From Muscardinus avellanarius (lineage: Eukaryota > Chordata > Mammalia > Rodentia > Gliridae), in the NCBI GenBank assembly GCA_963383645.1, contig OY726567.1, forward strand, positions 65,748,552-65,812,551: 64,000 nt of DNA, given 5' to 3'. This document shows, piece after piece, positions 1 through 11,050 of this stretch (its first letter is position 1; the number at the start of each line of letters is the position of its first letter). The notes beneath the pieces were generated by a model. It ran no database searches. It was given only the letters and a program-made list of their open reading frames with translations, and was not told the origin of the DNA. Both the position numbers and the translations under genes were made by a program.

Positions 1-1214
1 CTTTAATAACTCATTTGATGGATCCCACTGTCTCCTTTGGTCATACAAAAGCTGGGTAGTTAATTGTGTGGCATTAACTTGTTGCCAGGCATCAGAACTG
101 AGGCCTGTAAAAATAAAAGTAATTGAACCTTTTGATTGACCTTTTTAGGTACATTGGCAAGCCAAGTCTGTCTTTCAGATCTAAAACATTATTCTGTAAT
201 GTTTCATGAAACACACAAAAGACCCATCTAGATTTTTCTATAAAGTTATACTCATATTAAGAACTATCTCCTGTGCTAGGAAGCAGTTTTGGTAAACATG
301 CAGTATTGTTCGAAGTAAATGGTAGGTGGCATGTCAAACCTGTTAATTCTTAACATCATTAGAAATATGTGTCCTGGTGTTCCAGTGTGTCCCAAGCTAT
401 CCAATTCTGATTCAGCCCTCTGGTTGGCGGTTTGATCTTCCCCCAAGTGATCCCGCAGGCGGATGTCCTCTTTGGCATCCCTGCTCTACTGAAGCCACTC
501 CCTGAGGGGTTCACTTTAGCCTTTTGATTCCTTCAGGCATCTCCTGAGTTTTCTTTGCCATCGTCTAATATTTATACCTGAGATTCAAACACAAATGTTA
601 TTTTTTATACATGCATATCCTCTGCCAAGAGTCATTAATGGAGAGGGATCTTCCTATTTCCCCTCTGAGGGATTCTTTTAGAAGACCTGAGGAATAAGTT
701 GAGTCAGTGAATGAGTTTCCACTGCATGTCATTTTAATATTGTAGAACTATGACCAATTTGACAGAAAGAAAAACTGTAATGTTCATAAGAGAATACTTA
801 GAGGAAACATGAATCTCTATCCCCCTTCTTATTTTAGAAGAGATTTTTGGAATGAAGTTAATGATATAGTTTGTTTTTAGGTAATGAATGCTTAGGGATT
901 GTTTAGGTTATTGCCAACAATTACAAAGATGAAGAAAATATAAAATAAAGTTTTTAGGTATAAACAAAAGTCTAGTTTGTATGACAGTTTTAATGATATA
1001 AATAAAAATTTATTTAAATTTGACTTTTACATATAATTATTATTAATAACCAATATTTAACTAGACTGGCATATATATTAATGGCAAATGCTTGACTTTA
1101 AAGTTATCTTTGTTTAAAAATTGTCACAATATAATTAGTTATTTGTAAATATAATCTTTCAAAAGATATATTTCTATTGAGAACTTTGCATAAAGTACAT
1201 GAGCTTGTAAATTG
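1..1214. other. AT-rich stretch without a recognised gene
   Basis: I see no confident gene here. On the minus strand, positions 104 down to 1 look like a possible exon cut by the window edge: a pyrimidine-rich tract ending in CAG at 107-105, followed by a frame open for about 34 codons. A second short minus-strand open stretch lies around 350-475. Both could be pieces of a decayed retroviral insertion or an unrelated minus-strand gene. The remainder is AT-rich and looks non-coding. Confidence 0.3.
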
Positions 1215-1290
1215 CCTTTTTTTGTTTTTGTGGGTCGTGGGAAGGAACCCAGTGGCATTCGACCTCTGAGCTACACCCCCACCCTTGTTA
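1215..1290 (-). mobile_element. ID-half fragment of a B1-dID SINE
   Basis: The tRNA-like head in reverse orientation is recognisable: a 'gaacccagtggcattcgacc' segment followed by 'ctgagctacacccccac'. The B1 half is absent. The fragment abuts the 3' end of the L1 that follows. Confidence 0.65.
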
Positions 1291-2571
1291 TTTTATTATT
1301 TATTTTTTTCATTGTTTTATTTTTTGATTTTTTTATTGAACATAAATGGTATACATTTAAACTATACTTGGTGCCCTCTTTCCCCCCCCGCCCCTGTTTT
1401 CCCTTCCCCCCTCCCAGCAATGAGTGTCCAGGGTATCCATGCCATATTCATAATTTTATACATATTCGGATGTAGACCCTCATTAATCAAGGTCAGACTT
1501 CCTCCTCCTGTATCTTTCCATTCAAGCTTTGCTGGTATTTCTCCTCCAATACCTGGAGTACCACTGGTATCCTCTACGTTCCCTAGTTTGGGCATATTAG
1601 AGGGAACATATGTACCTTCTCCTCCTGTGCTTGGCTGATCTCACTTAACATAATGCTCCCCAGGACTTTCCATCTTCTTGAAAATGGTATTATTTTGTTC
1701 TTCTTTATGGCTGAGTAGAATTCCATTGTGTGTATTTCCCAGAGTTTTGCCATCCATTCATCTGTTGATGGAGACCTGGGTTGGTTCCATATTTTGGCTA
1801 TTACGAATTGTGCTGCTATGAACATAGGTATGCATATGTTGCTATAGTTCTCTGGGTTCAACCCTTTTGGAAAAATACCCAGGAGTGGTAGAGCTGGATC
1901 ATATGGTGGATCTATTCCTAGCTTTCTTAGGAATCTCCACACAGATCTCCATAGTGGCTGAACTAGTTTGCACTCCCACCAACAGTGTAAAAGCGTTCCT
2001 CTTTCCCCACATCCTTGCCAGCATTTGTTGTTATTTGATTTCTTTATGCTTACCACTCTGACTGGGGTTAGATGGAATCTCAGTGTAGTTTTGATTTGCA
2101 TCTCCCTGATGGCCAATGATGTAGAACATCTTTTCATGTATCTATTGGCCCTTTGTATCTCTTCTGTTGTGAAGTGTCTATTTAGTTCATTTGCCCATTT
2201 CTTGATTGGGTTGTTTGTTATGCTAGCGTAGAGTCTTTTGAGCTCTTTGTATATTCTGGATATTAGCCCCCTATCAGAGTGGTGGCTGGTGAAGATCTTT
2301 TCCCATTCTGTAGGCTTCCTCTTTAGGTTATTGATAGTTTCCTTTGGTGAGAAGAAACTTTTCAGTTTGATGCCATCCCACTTGTTAATTCTTGCTTTCA
2401 TTTCCTGAGCTTTGGAGGTTTTGTTGAGAAAGTTACTGCCTGTGCCAATATGTTGTAGTGTTGGGCCTATGCTCTCCTCTAATAACTTCACAGTCTCAGG
2501 TCTAATTTCTAAGTCTTTGATCCATTATTAGTTGATTCCTGTGCATGGTGAGATATAGGGGTTTAGATTCA

Positions 2572-2577
<6 letters not shown>
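1291..2577 (-). mobile_element. L1 retrotransposon, 3' segment (3'UTR and C-terminal ORF2)
   Basis: The minus strand reads out an L1. The frame at 1,583-2,491 is the typical C-terminal part of ORF2p, including the cysteine-rich segment [18 protein letters not shown] and the terminal EWMAKLWEIHTMEFYSAIKK motif, uninterrupted for about 300 codons. The AT-rich 3'UTR lies at about 1,291-1,580. The long open frame suggests a fairly young L1. The rest of the same element continues at 9,885, beyond a 7.3-kb insertion. Confidence 0.92.
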
Positions 2578-2607
<30 letters not shown>

Positions 2608-2611
<4 letters not shown>

Positions 2612-3150
2612 TAAACCATGTAAAGTATTTATTTGTTAAGATATTCCATGTGCACTTTGCACAAAAGCATCATGACCTATTTAATCAGGTTAATGTTACG
2701 TTTCACTTTATTTTTTTTTTCTTGCCAATATTTATTTTTTTTAATTAATTTATTTTTTAAATTGGTGCATTGTAGTCATATATCAATCACATTGGAGTAC
2801 AAGACTTGAGAGGATATACAAGCACACATCATCCAATTAGCCCTCCTCCAGCCCCCGTCCCATTCCCTCCCCCTCCCTCCATCCCACACTTCTTTGGTGA
2901 TTTACCTTGATACATTTGTTTATGTACCTCCTGCATTTTAAAGAGGCTCCGTCCTCCAGTATTACATACCCTCTGATTGATCACATTAGTTGCTTCACTA
3001 TAGGGCCCTTTCTATAGCTCAACCTCTTCCTGTTGCCCTTTTCCTCCTAGTTATTGCTGATTAAGAGAAGCGTCTGATTTATATTTTCTGCGATATTTCT
3101 CTGTGCATGCTGTGTTGCAAGTACCAATCCCACTCTTGATGGTCCCAGTA
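2608..3150 (-). other. 3' module of the composite element, L1-3'-end-like
   Basis: On the minus strand a purine-rich stretch (around 2,825-2,880) is followed by a segment ending in 'actacaatgcaccaattt' (around 2,760). The same kind of ending closes L1 copies at about 35,790 and 39,050 in this window, so an L1 3'UTR origin is likely. About 150 bp of AT-rich sequence with AATAAA at 2,628-2,633 then lead into the poly(A). It has two consecutive A-rich tails, as if one polyadenylated element were joined to another. Confidence 0.55.
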
Positions 3151-6100
3151 GTGGCCTGGCTACTCAGTGGACTGATCCGGACCTCGCTGGCTCACGCAGC
3201 GGCCTTGCCTCATGGGAGGACCCAGTTCTGGTCTCGCTGGCCCCTGAACCGGTCAAACCCCTAAGCTGGCTTTGGTCCCGACCTTGGAGGCCGCAGGAGT
3301 GAACTTGCCTCACGCCAGGCTCCGATGCTGGCCATTGGCCCCTGCACCGGTCTAACCCCTTGGCAGGATTCCAATCCCGGCCTCGGAGGCCCCAACACTG
3401 GTAATGCCTCACGGCAGGCTCCGATGCCGGCCTCACTGGCCCCAGCACCGGCCGAACCCCTTGACAGGCTCTTATCCTGGCCTCAGAGGCCCCAGTACCG
3501 GCCTTGCCTCACGGCAGGCTCCGATGCCGGCCTCGCTGGCCCCAGCGCCGGCCTAACCCCTCGGCAGGCTCTTATCCTGGCCTCGGAGGCCCCAGTACCG
3601 GCCTTGCCTCAAGGCAGGCTCCGATGCCGGCCTCGCTGGCCCCAGCAGCGGCCTAACCCCTCGGCAGGCTCCGATCCCGGCCTCGGAGGCCCCAGCACTG
3701 GTCATGCCTCAAGGCAGGCTCCGATGCCGGCCTTGCTGGCCCCAGCACCGGCCTAGCCCCTTGGCAGGCTCTTATCCTGGCCTCGGAGGCCCCATACCGG
3801 CCTTGCCTCACGGCAGGCTCCGATGCCGGCCTCGCTGGCCCCAGCACTGGCCTAACCCCTCGGCATGCTCCGATCCCGGCCTCGGAGGCCCCAGGACTGG
3901 TCATGCCTCACGGCAGGCTCCGCTGCCGGCCTCGTTGGCCCCAGCACCGGCCTAACCCCTCGGCAAGCTCTTATCCTGGCCTCGGAGGCCCCAGTACCGG
4001 CCTTGCCTCACGGCAGGCTCCGATGCCGGCCTCGCTGGCCCCAGCACCGGCCTAACCCCTCGGCAGGCTCTTATACTGGCCTCGAGGCCCCAGTACCGGC
4101 CTTGCCTCAAGGAAGGCTCCGATGCCGGCCTCGCTGGCCCCAGCACCAGCCTAACCCCTCAGCAGGCTCTTATCCTGGCCTCGGAGGCCCCAGTACCGGC
4201 CTTGCCTCACGGCAGGCTCCGATGCCAGCCTCGCTGGCCCCAGCAGCGGCCTAACCCCTCGGCAGGCTCCGATCCCGGCCTCGGAGGCCCCAGCACTGGT
4301 CATGCCTCAAGGCAGGCTCCGATGCCGGCCTCGCTGGCCCCAGCACCGGCCTAACCCATGGCAGGCTCTTATCCTGGCCTCGGAGGCCCCAGTACTGGCC
4401 TTGCCTCACGGCAGGCTCCGATGCCGGCCTCGCTGGCCCCAGCACTGGCCTAACCCCTCGGCATGCTCCGATCCCGGCCTCGGAGGCCCCAGCACTGGTC
4501 ATGCCTCACGGCAGGCTCCGCTGCCGGCCTCGTTGGCCCCAGCACCGGCCTAACCCCTCGGCAAGCTCTTATCCTGGCCTCGGAGGCCCCAGTACCGGCC
4601 TTGCCTCACGGCAGGCTCCTATGCCGGCCTCGCTGGCCCCAGCAGCGGCCTAACCCCTCGGCAGGCTCCGATCCCGGCCTCGGAGGCCCCAGCACTGGTC
4701 ATGCCTCAAGGCAGGCTCCGATGCCGGCCTCGCTGGCCCCAGCACCGGCCTAACCCCTTGGCAGGCTCTTATCCTGGCCTCGGAGGCCCCAGTACTGGCC
4801 TTGCCTCACGGCAGGCTCCGATGCCGGCCTCGCTGGCCCCAGCACCGGCCTAACCCCTCGGCATGCTCCGATCCCGGCCTCGGAGGCCCCAGCACTGGTC
4901 ATGCCTCACGGCAGGCTCCGCTGCCTGCCTCGTTGGCCCCAGCGCCGGCCTAACCCCTCGGCAGGCTCTTATCCTGGCCTCGGAGGCCCCAGTACCGGCC
5001 TTGCCTCACGGCAGGCTCCGATGCCGGCCTCGCTGGCCCCAGCACCGGCCGAACCCCTTGACAGGCTCTTATCCTGGCCTCAGAGGCCCCAGTACCGGCC
5101 TTGCCTCACGGCAGGCTCCGATGCCGGCCTTGCTGGCCCCAGCACCAGCCTAGCCCCTCGGCAGGCTCTTATCCTGGCCTCGGAGGCCCCAGTACCGGCC
5201 TTGCCTCAAGGCAGGCTGCAATGCCGGCCTCGCTGGCCCCAGCAGCGGCCTAACCCCTCGGCAGGCTCCGATCCCGGCCTCGGAGGCCCCAGCACTGGTC
5301 ATGCCTCAAGGCAGGCTCCGATGCCGGCCTTGCTGGCCCCAGCACCGGCCTAGCCCCTTGGCAGGCTCTTATCCTGGCCTCGGAGGCCACAGTACCGGCC
5401 TTGCCTCACGGCAGGCTCCGATGCCGGCCTTGCTGGCCCCAGCACTGGCCTAACCCCTCGGCATGCTCCGATCCCGGCCTCGGAGGCCCCAGGACTGGTC
5501 ATGCCTCACGGCAGGCTCCGCTGCCGGCCTCGTTGGCCCCAGCACCGGCCTAACCCCTCGGCAAGCTCTTATCCTGGCCTCGGAGGCCCCAGTACCGGCC
5601 TTGCCTCACGGCAGGCTCCGATGCCGGCCTCGCTGGCCCCAGCACCGGCCTAACCCCTCGGCAGGCTCTTATCCTGGCCTCGAGGCCCCAGTACCGGCCT
5701 TGCCTCAAGGCAGGCTCCGATGCCGGCCTCGCTGGCCCCAGCACCAACCTAACCCCTCAGCAGGCTCTTATCCTGGCCTCGGAGGCCCCATACCGGCCTT
5801 GCCTCACGGCAGGCTCCGATGCCAGCCTCGCTGGCCCCAGCAGCGGCCTAACCCCTCGGCAGGCTCCGATCCCGGCCTCGGAGGCCCCAGCACTGGTCAT
5901 GCCTCAAGGCAGGCTCCGATGCCGGCCTCGCTGGCCCCAGCACCGGCCTAACCCCTTGGCAGGCTCTTTTCCTGGCCTCGGAGGCCCCAGTACTGGCCTT
6001 GCCTCACGGCAGGCTCCGATGCCGGCCTCGCTGGCCCCAGCACCGTCCTAACCCCTCGGCATGCTCCGATCCCGGCCTCGGAGGCCCCAGCACTGGTCAT

Positions 6101-8730
6101 GCCTCACGGCAGGCTCCGCTGCCGGCCTCGTTGGCCCCAGCACCGGCCTAACCCCTCGGCAAGCTCTTATCCTGGCCTCGGAGGCCCCAGTACCGGCCTT
6201 GCCTCACGGCAGGCTCCGATGCCGGCCTCGCTGGCCCCAGCAGTGGCCTAACCCCTCGGCAGGCTCCGATCCCGGCCTCGGAGGCCCCAGCACTGGTCAT
6301 GCCTCAAGGCAGGCTCCGATGCCGGCCTCGCTGGCCCCAGCACCGGCCTAACCCCTTGGCAGGCTCTTATCCTGGCCTCGGAGGCCCCAGTACTGGCCTT
6401 GCCTCACGGCAGGCTCCGATGCCGGCCTCGCTGGCCCCAGCACCGGCCTAACCCCTCGGCATGCTCCGATCCCGGCCTCGGAGGCCCCAGCACTGGTCAT
6501 GCCTCACGGCAGGCTCCGCTGCCTGCCTCGTTGGCCCCAGCGCCGGCCTAACCCCTCGGCAGGCTCTTATCCTGGCCTCGGAGGCCCCAGTACCGGCCTT
6601 GCCTCACGGCAGGCTCCGATGCCGGCCTCGCTGGCCCCAGCACCGGCCGAACCCCTTGACAGGCTCTTATCCTGGCCTCAGAGGCCCCAGTACCGGCCTT
6701 GCCTCACGGCAGGCTCCGATGCCGGCCTTGCTGGCCCCAGCACCAGCCTAGCCCCTCGGCAGGCTCTTATCCTGGCCTCGGAGGCCCCAGTACCGGCCTT
6801 GCCTCAAGGCAGGCTCCGATGCCGGCCTCGCTGGCCCCAACAGCGGCCTAATCCCTCGGCAGGCTCCGATCCTGGCCTCGGAGGCTCCAGCACTGGTCAT
6901 GCCTCAAGGCAGGCTCCGATGCCGGCCTCGCTGGCCCCAGCACCGGCCTAACCCCTTGGCAGGCTCTTATCCTGGCCTCGGAGGCCCCAGTACTGGCCTT
7001 GCCTCAAGGCAGGCTCCGATGCCGGCCTCGCTGGCCCCAGCACCGGCCTAACCCCTCGGCATGCTCTGATCCCAGCCTCGGAGGCCCCAGCACTGGTCAT
7101 GCCTCACGGCAGGCTCCGTTGCCGGCCTCGTTGGCCCCAGCACCGGCCTTACCCCTCGGCAAGCTCTTATCCTGGCCTCGGAGGCCCCAGTACCGGCCTT
7201 GCCTCACGGCAGGCTCCGATGCCGGCCTCGCTGGCCCCAGCACCGGCCTAACCCCTCGGCAGGCTCTTATCCTGGCCTAGAGGCCCCAGTACCGGCCTTG
7301 CCTCAAGGCAGGCTCCGATGCCGGCCTCACTGGCCCCAGCACTGGCCTAACCCCTCTGCAGGCTCTTATCCTGGCCTCGGAGGCCCCAGTACCGGCCTTG
7401 CCTCACGGCAGGCTCCGATGCCGGCCTCGCTGGCCCCAGCAGCGGCCTAACCCCTCGGCAGGCTCCAATCCCAGCCTCGGAGGCCCCAGCACTGGTCATG
7501 TCTCAAGGCAGGCTCCGATGCCGGCCTCGCTGGCCCCAGCACCGGCCTAGCCCCTTGGCAGGCTCTTATCCTGGCCTCGGAGGCCCCAGTACCGGCCTTG
7601 CCTCATGGCAGGCTCCGATGCCGGCCTCGCTGGCCCCAGCACCGGCCTAACCCCTCGGCATGCTCCGATCCCGGCCTCGGAGGCCCCAGCACTGGTCATG
7701 CCTCACGGCAGGCTCCGCTGCCGGCCTCGTTGACCCCAGCCCCGGCCTAACCCCTCGGCAAGCTCTTATCCTGGCCTCGGAGGCCCCAGTACCGGCCTTG
7801 CCTCACAGCAGGCTCCGATGCCGGCCTCGCTGGCCCCAGCACCGGCCTAACCCCTCGGCAGGCTCTTATCCTGGCCTCAAGGCCCCAGTACCGGCCTTGC
7901 CTCATGGCAGGCTCCGATGCCGGCCTCACTGGCCCCAGCAGCGGCCTAACCCCTCGGCAGGCTTCGATCCCGGCCTCAGAGGCCCAGTACCGGCCTTGCC
8001 TCAAGGCAGGCTCCGATGCCGGCCTCGCTGGCCCCAGCAGCGGCCTAACCCCTCGGCAGGCTCCGATCCCGGCCTCGGAGGCCCCAGCACTGGTCATGCC
8101 TCAAGGCAGACTCCGATGCCGGCCTCGCTGGCCCCAGTACCGGCCTAACCCCTCGGCAGGCTCTTGTCCTGGCCTCGGAGGCCCCAGTACCGGCCTTGCC
8201 TCAAGGCAGGCTCCGATGCCGGCCTCGCTGGCCCCAGCACCGGCCTAACCCCTCAGCAGGCTCTTATCCTGGCCTCGGAGGCCCCAGCACCGGCCTAACC
8301 CCTCGGCAGGCTCTTATCCTGGCCTCGGAGGCCCAAGTACCGGCCTTGCCTCATGGCAGGCTCTGATGCCAGGCTCGCTGGCCCCAGCACCGGCCTAACC
8401 CCTCAGCAGGCTCCAGTCCCGTCCTTGGGGGCCCCAACACTGGCCTTGCCTCACGGCAGGCTCTGATGCCGGCCTTGCTGACCCCAGCACCGGCCTAACC
8501 CCTCAGCATGTTCCGGACCCGACCTCGGAGGCCCTAGCACAAGCCTTGCATCATGGCAGGCTCCAATGCCGGCCTCGCTGGCCCCAGCATCGGTCTAACC
8601 CCTCTGCACGTTCCAATCCCGGCCACGGAGGCCTCAGTAGTGGCCCTGCCTCACAGCAAGCTCCGATGTCGGCCACTGGCCCCGGCGCCCGCCTAACCCC
8701 TCAGCAGGTTCCGATCACTGTCTCTGTGGT
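3151..8730. repeat. GC-rich 100-bp minisatellite with higher-order structure
   Basis: About 55 tandem units of 100 bp. Each unit is two related half-units of about 50 bp, both containing GGCCTCG..GGCCCCAG..ACCGGCCT and ending GGCAGGCTC; they differ in positions such as GCT/GAG and AACCCC/TGCCTC. Blocks recur at a spacing of about 1,598 bp (3,865/5,463/7,061; 4,463/6,061/7,660; 4,863/6,461; 4,901/6,499), showing a 16-unit higher-order repeat present about 2.7 times. Each unit has two interrupted palindromes of the form GGCC-N5-GGCC. Both ends are more degenerate (3,151-3,400 and 8,400-8,730). Long open frames occur in all phases because stops are rare, and 100 bp shifts frame at every unit, so no protein is implied. 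Confidence 0.95.
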
Positions 8731-9204
8731 TAGTATTTCAAAGGTTCCAGTTGTAATGTATCAGATCTCTGCCTCCCCCGAATATTGGCCACTGGCATTG
8801 CCACTGCCTCCACCGTTTCAAATCCTTCCCAGGCTCTTTTTCCACTCTGAATGTTGTCCAGTGTTCCTAAGCATGCGTGATGGTAGCATTCGACATTTGG
8901 TGTAATTTCTCCAAAAAAATAAAGTTGGTAAGATCCGGTTTCTGCTTCTCCTGAATACAAGTCTCTACCACCATCGCGAAGAACTCTTTCAACACCGCAT
9001 TTCTCCTTGGTCTCCGCTAAACTCTCTCCTTATATGTGATGTCTGAGATTCTTAACAATATAGAGAAATAGCAGTCCTCTTTCACGGCGAATTTTTCCAT
9101 AAGTTCCAGTGCATTTAGATAAGTTTTGTCTGCATCTCCAGTGTCCTGGCATCCATAACGGCTTTCTTACCACCTCTCCGATATTTTTCTTTATCTTTTT
9201 CTGT
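8731..9204 (-). other. Single-copy segment between the two repeat arrays of the composite
   Basis: About 470 bp of ordinary base composition separates the minisatellite from the 5' repeats. A 76-codon minus-strand frame (8,960-8,730) runs from here up to the array edge; I recognise no family in it, and its length is compatible with chance. If the element is transcribed from its 5' repeats, this would be the first non-repetitive part of the RNA. Confidence 0.5.
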
Positions 9205-9884
9205 TCTGGGCCCGGTTTCTCCAGGGGTCTGGCGTGCTACTCGCAGTTCGGCCGGGACCCAGAGTCCCGCGATCAGGGCCCCAGCTGGCGTGCCCTGTGC
9301 TCGACCCCCGCCCAGAACCCAGCGTCTTACTGGGCGTGCTACTCGCAGTTCGGCCTGGGGCCCAGAGTCCCGCGACCCGGGCCCCATCTGGCGTGCCCAG
9401 CCCGCGACCCCTGCCCAGAACCCAGCGTCTTACTGGGTCTGGTTTCTCCAGGGGTCTGGCGTGCTACGCGCAGTTCGGCAGGGGCCCAGAGTCCCGCGAC
9501 CCGGGCCCCATCTGGCTTGCCCAGCCCGCGACCCCCGCCCAGAACCCAGCGTCTTACTGGGTCCGGTTTCTCCAGGGGTCTGGCGTGCTACGCGCAGTTC
9601 GGCAGGGGCCCAGAGTCCCGCGACCTGGGCCCCATTAGGCGTGCCCCGCCCGCGACCCCCGCCCAGAACCCAGCGTCTTACTGGGCCTGGTTTCTCCAGG
9701 GGTCTGGCGTGCTACGCGCAGTTCGGCCCGGGGCCCAGGGTCCCGCGACCCAGGCCCCGGCTTTTGTGCGCCGCGCGCGACCCCTGCCCAGAACCCAGCG
9801 TCTTACTGGGCCTGGTTTCTCCAGGGATCTGGCGTGCTACTCGCAGTTCTGCCTGGGGCCCAGAGTCCCGCGACCTGGGCCCCC
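9205..9884 (-). repeat. CpG-rich tandem repeat of about 124 bp, 5' end of the composite
   Basis: The marker CCCAGAACCCAGCGTCTTAC recurs at 9,311, 9,414, 9,538, 9,662 and 9,787, that is at spacings of 103, 124, 124 and 125 bp. Each unit also contains 'ggtttctccaggggtctggc' and 'cagagtcccgcgacc'. The 103-bp unit lacks most of the former. The array stops at the target-site duplication, so it is the 5' end of the inserted RNA. Tandem CpG-rich 5' monomers are a known promoter form of rodent L1s; a promoter role here is inference. Confidence 0.85.
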
Positions 9885-11050
9885 TAGATTCATCTTTTCA
9901 CGAATGGTTAGCCAGTTCTCCCAGCACCATTTGTTGAAAAGGCTGTCTTTTCTCCAGCGTATGAGTTTGGCCCCTTTGTCCAAGATTAATTGACTAAAGA
10001 TGTGTGGGTTTGTTTCTGTATCTTCTATTCTAATCCACTGGTCAGTATATCTGTTATTGTGCCACTACCATGCCGTTTTTACTACTATTGCTCTATAGTA
10101 TAGCTTGAAGTCTGGGATTGTAATGCCTCCTGCATGTTTCTTATTGCTGAGAATTGCTTTGGCTATTCTGGGTCTTTTCTTACTCCATATGAAGTTCATA
10201 ATTGATTTTTCTAGGTCCCTGAAGAATGTTGCTGATATATTCATGGGAATTACCTTGAATCTATAGATCAGTTTTGGCAGAATGGCCATTTTGATAATAT
10301 TTATTCTACCTGTCCATGAGCACGGGAGATCTTTCCATCTTCCAATTTTTTTAATGTTTTATAGTTTTTGTTGTAGAGGTCTTTTACCTCTTGGGTTAGG
10401 TTTATTCCTAGGTATTTTATTGGTTTTGAGGTTATAGTGAATGGAATTGTTTTCTTTGTTTCTTTCATTGTGGATTCATTGTTGGCGTCAAGAAAAGCCA
10501 CTGATTTCTTTAGGTTACTTTTGTATCCTGCGACTTTGCTGAATTTGTCAATCAGCTCCAGAAGTCTTTTGGTTGAGTTCTTTGGGTCTTCCAGATAAAG
10601 GATCATGTCATCTGTGAATAAGGATAATTTTAATTCCTCTCTTCCTATGTGAATTCCTTTGACTTCCTTTTCTTGTCTTATTGCTGCGGCAAGAGTCTCA
10701 AGGACTATACTGAAAAGGAGTGGTGATAGTGGGCATCCTTGTCTTGTTCCTGATTTTAGAGGAAATTCTTGCAGTTTTTCCCCATTCAATATAATGTTGG
10801 CTTTGGGTTTGCAGTATATTGCCTTAATGATGTTGAAGTACATTCCTTCTATCCCACTTTTCTGCAGTGTTTTTAACATAAATGGGTGTTGGATTTTGTC
10901 GAATGCTTTTTCAGCATCTATTGCTATGATGATGTGGTTTTTGTTCTTGGTTCTGTTTATGTGGTGAATGACATGTATTGATTTATGTATGTTGAACCAG
11001 CCTTGTTTTTTGGGGAGAAGAAACCAACTTGGTCGTGGTGTATCTTCCAT
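9885..11050 (-). mobile_element. L1 retrotransposon, 5' segment (reverse transcriptase part of ORF2)
   Basis: This continues the L1 from 2,577. The minus-strand frame within 11,128-10,301 holds the reverse-transcriptase core: [15 protein letters not shown], the [14 protein letters not shown] motif and the catalytic [14 protein letters not shown] second frame (10,289-10,065) carries the [11 protein letters not shown] region; a frameshift near 10,290-10,350, at a T-run, separates the two. Similarity to L1 stops near 11,050, so the copy is 5'-truncated and lacks ORF1 and the endonuclease. It cannot move itself. Confidence 0.9.

Larger units (their letters stand above)
2578..9884 (-). mobile_element. 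SVA-like composite retroelement carrying a 5.6-kb VNTR
   Basis: A 7.3-kb insertion splits the L1. The 14 bp TAGATTCATCTTTT occur at 2,564-2,577 and again at 9,885-9,898, and removing one copy plus the insert restores L1 continuity. On the minus strand the insert ends in poly(A) (T-run 2,574-2,607) with an AATAAA (2,628-2,633) about 20 nt before it. These are the marks of L1-machinery retrotransposition of a polyadenylated RNA. Order 5' to 3' on the minus strand: CpG-rich 124-bp repeats (9,884-9,205), unrecognised segment (9,204-8,731), 100-bp minisatellite (8,730-3,151), L1-3'-end-like segment with AT-rich tail (3,150-2,608), poly(A). I see no ORF for an enzyme, so it would be non-autonomous. 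The layout recalls primate SVA (5' module, VNTR, 3' module, poly(A)), but no module looks like its SVA counterpart. Alternatives are an L1 whose body was replaced by a minisatellite, or retroposition of a one-off minisatellite-containing transcript. Confidence 0.75.

Noticed and set aside
3164..8248. Many long open frames in the minisatellite on both strands (Pro/Arg/Ala-rich)
   Set aside because: The 100-bp unit shifts frame every copy and contains few stops, so open frames arise in all phases. No start context, conservation or domain supports coding.
3151..8730. Regularly spaced repeats as a CRISPR array
   Set aside because: The host is a mammal, and the repeats are contiguous related units without unique spacers.
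3151..8730. GCCTC/GAGGC pentamer pairs like polyomavirus origin sites
   Set aside because: They are part of the GGCC-N5-GGCC units. There is no AT tract, early palindrome or viral gene, so this is composition coincidence.
9109..9993. 294-codon plus-strand frame over the CpG-rich repeats
   Set aside because: It runs against the element's orientation, follows the 124-bp repeat, crosses the insertion junction into L1 and has overlapping rivals in other frames.
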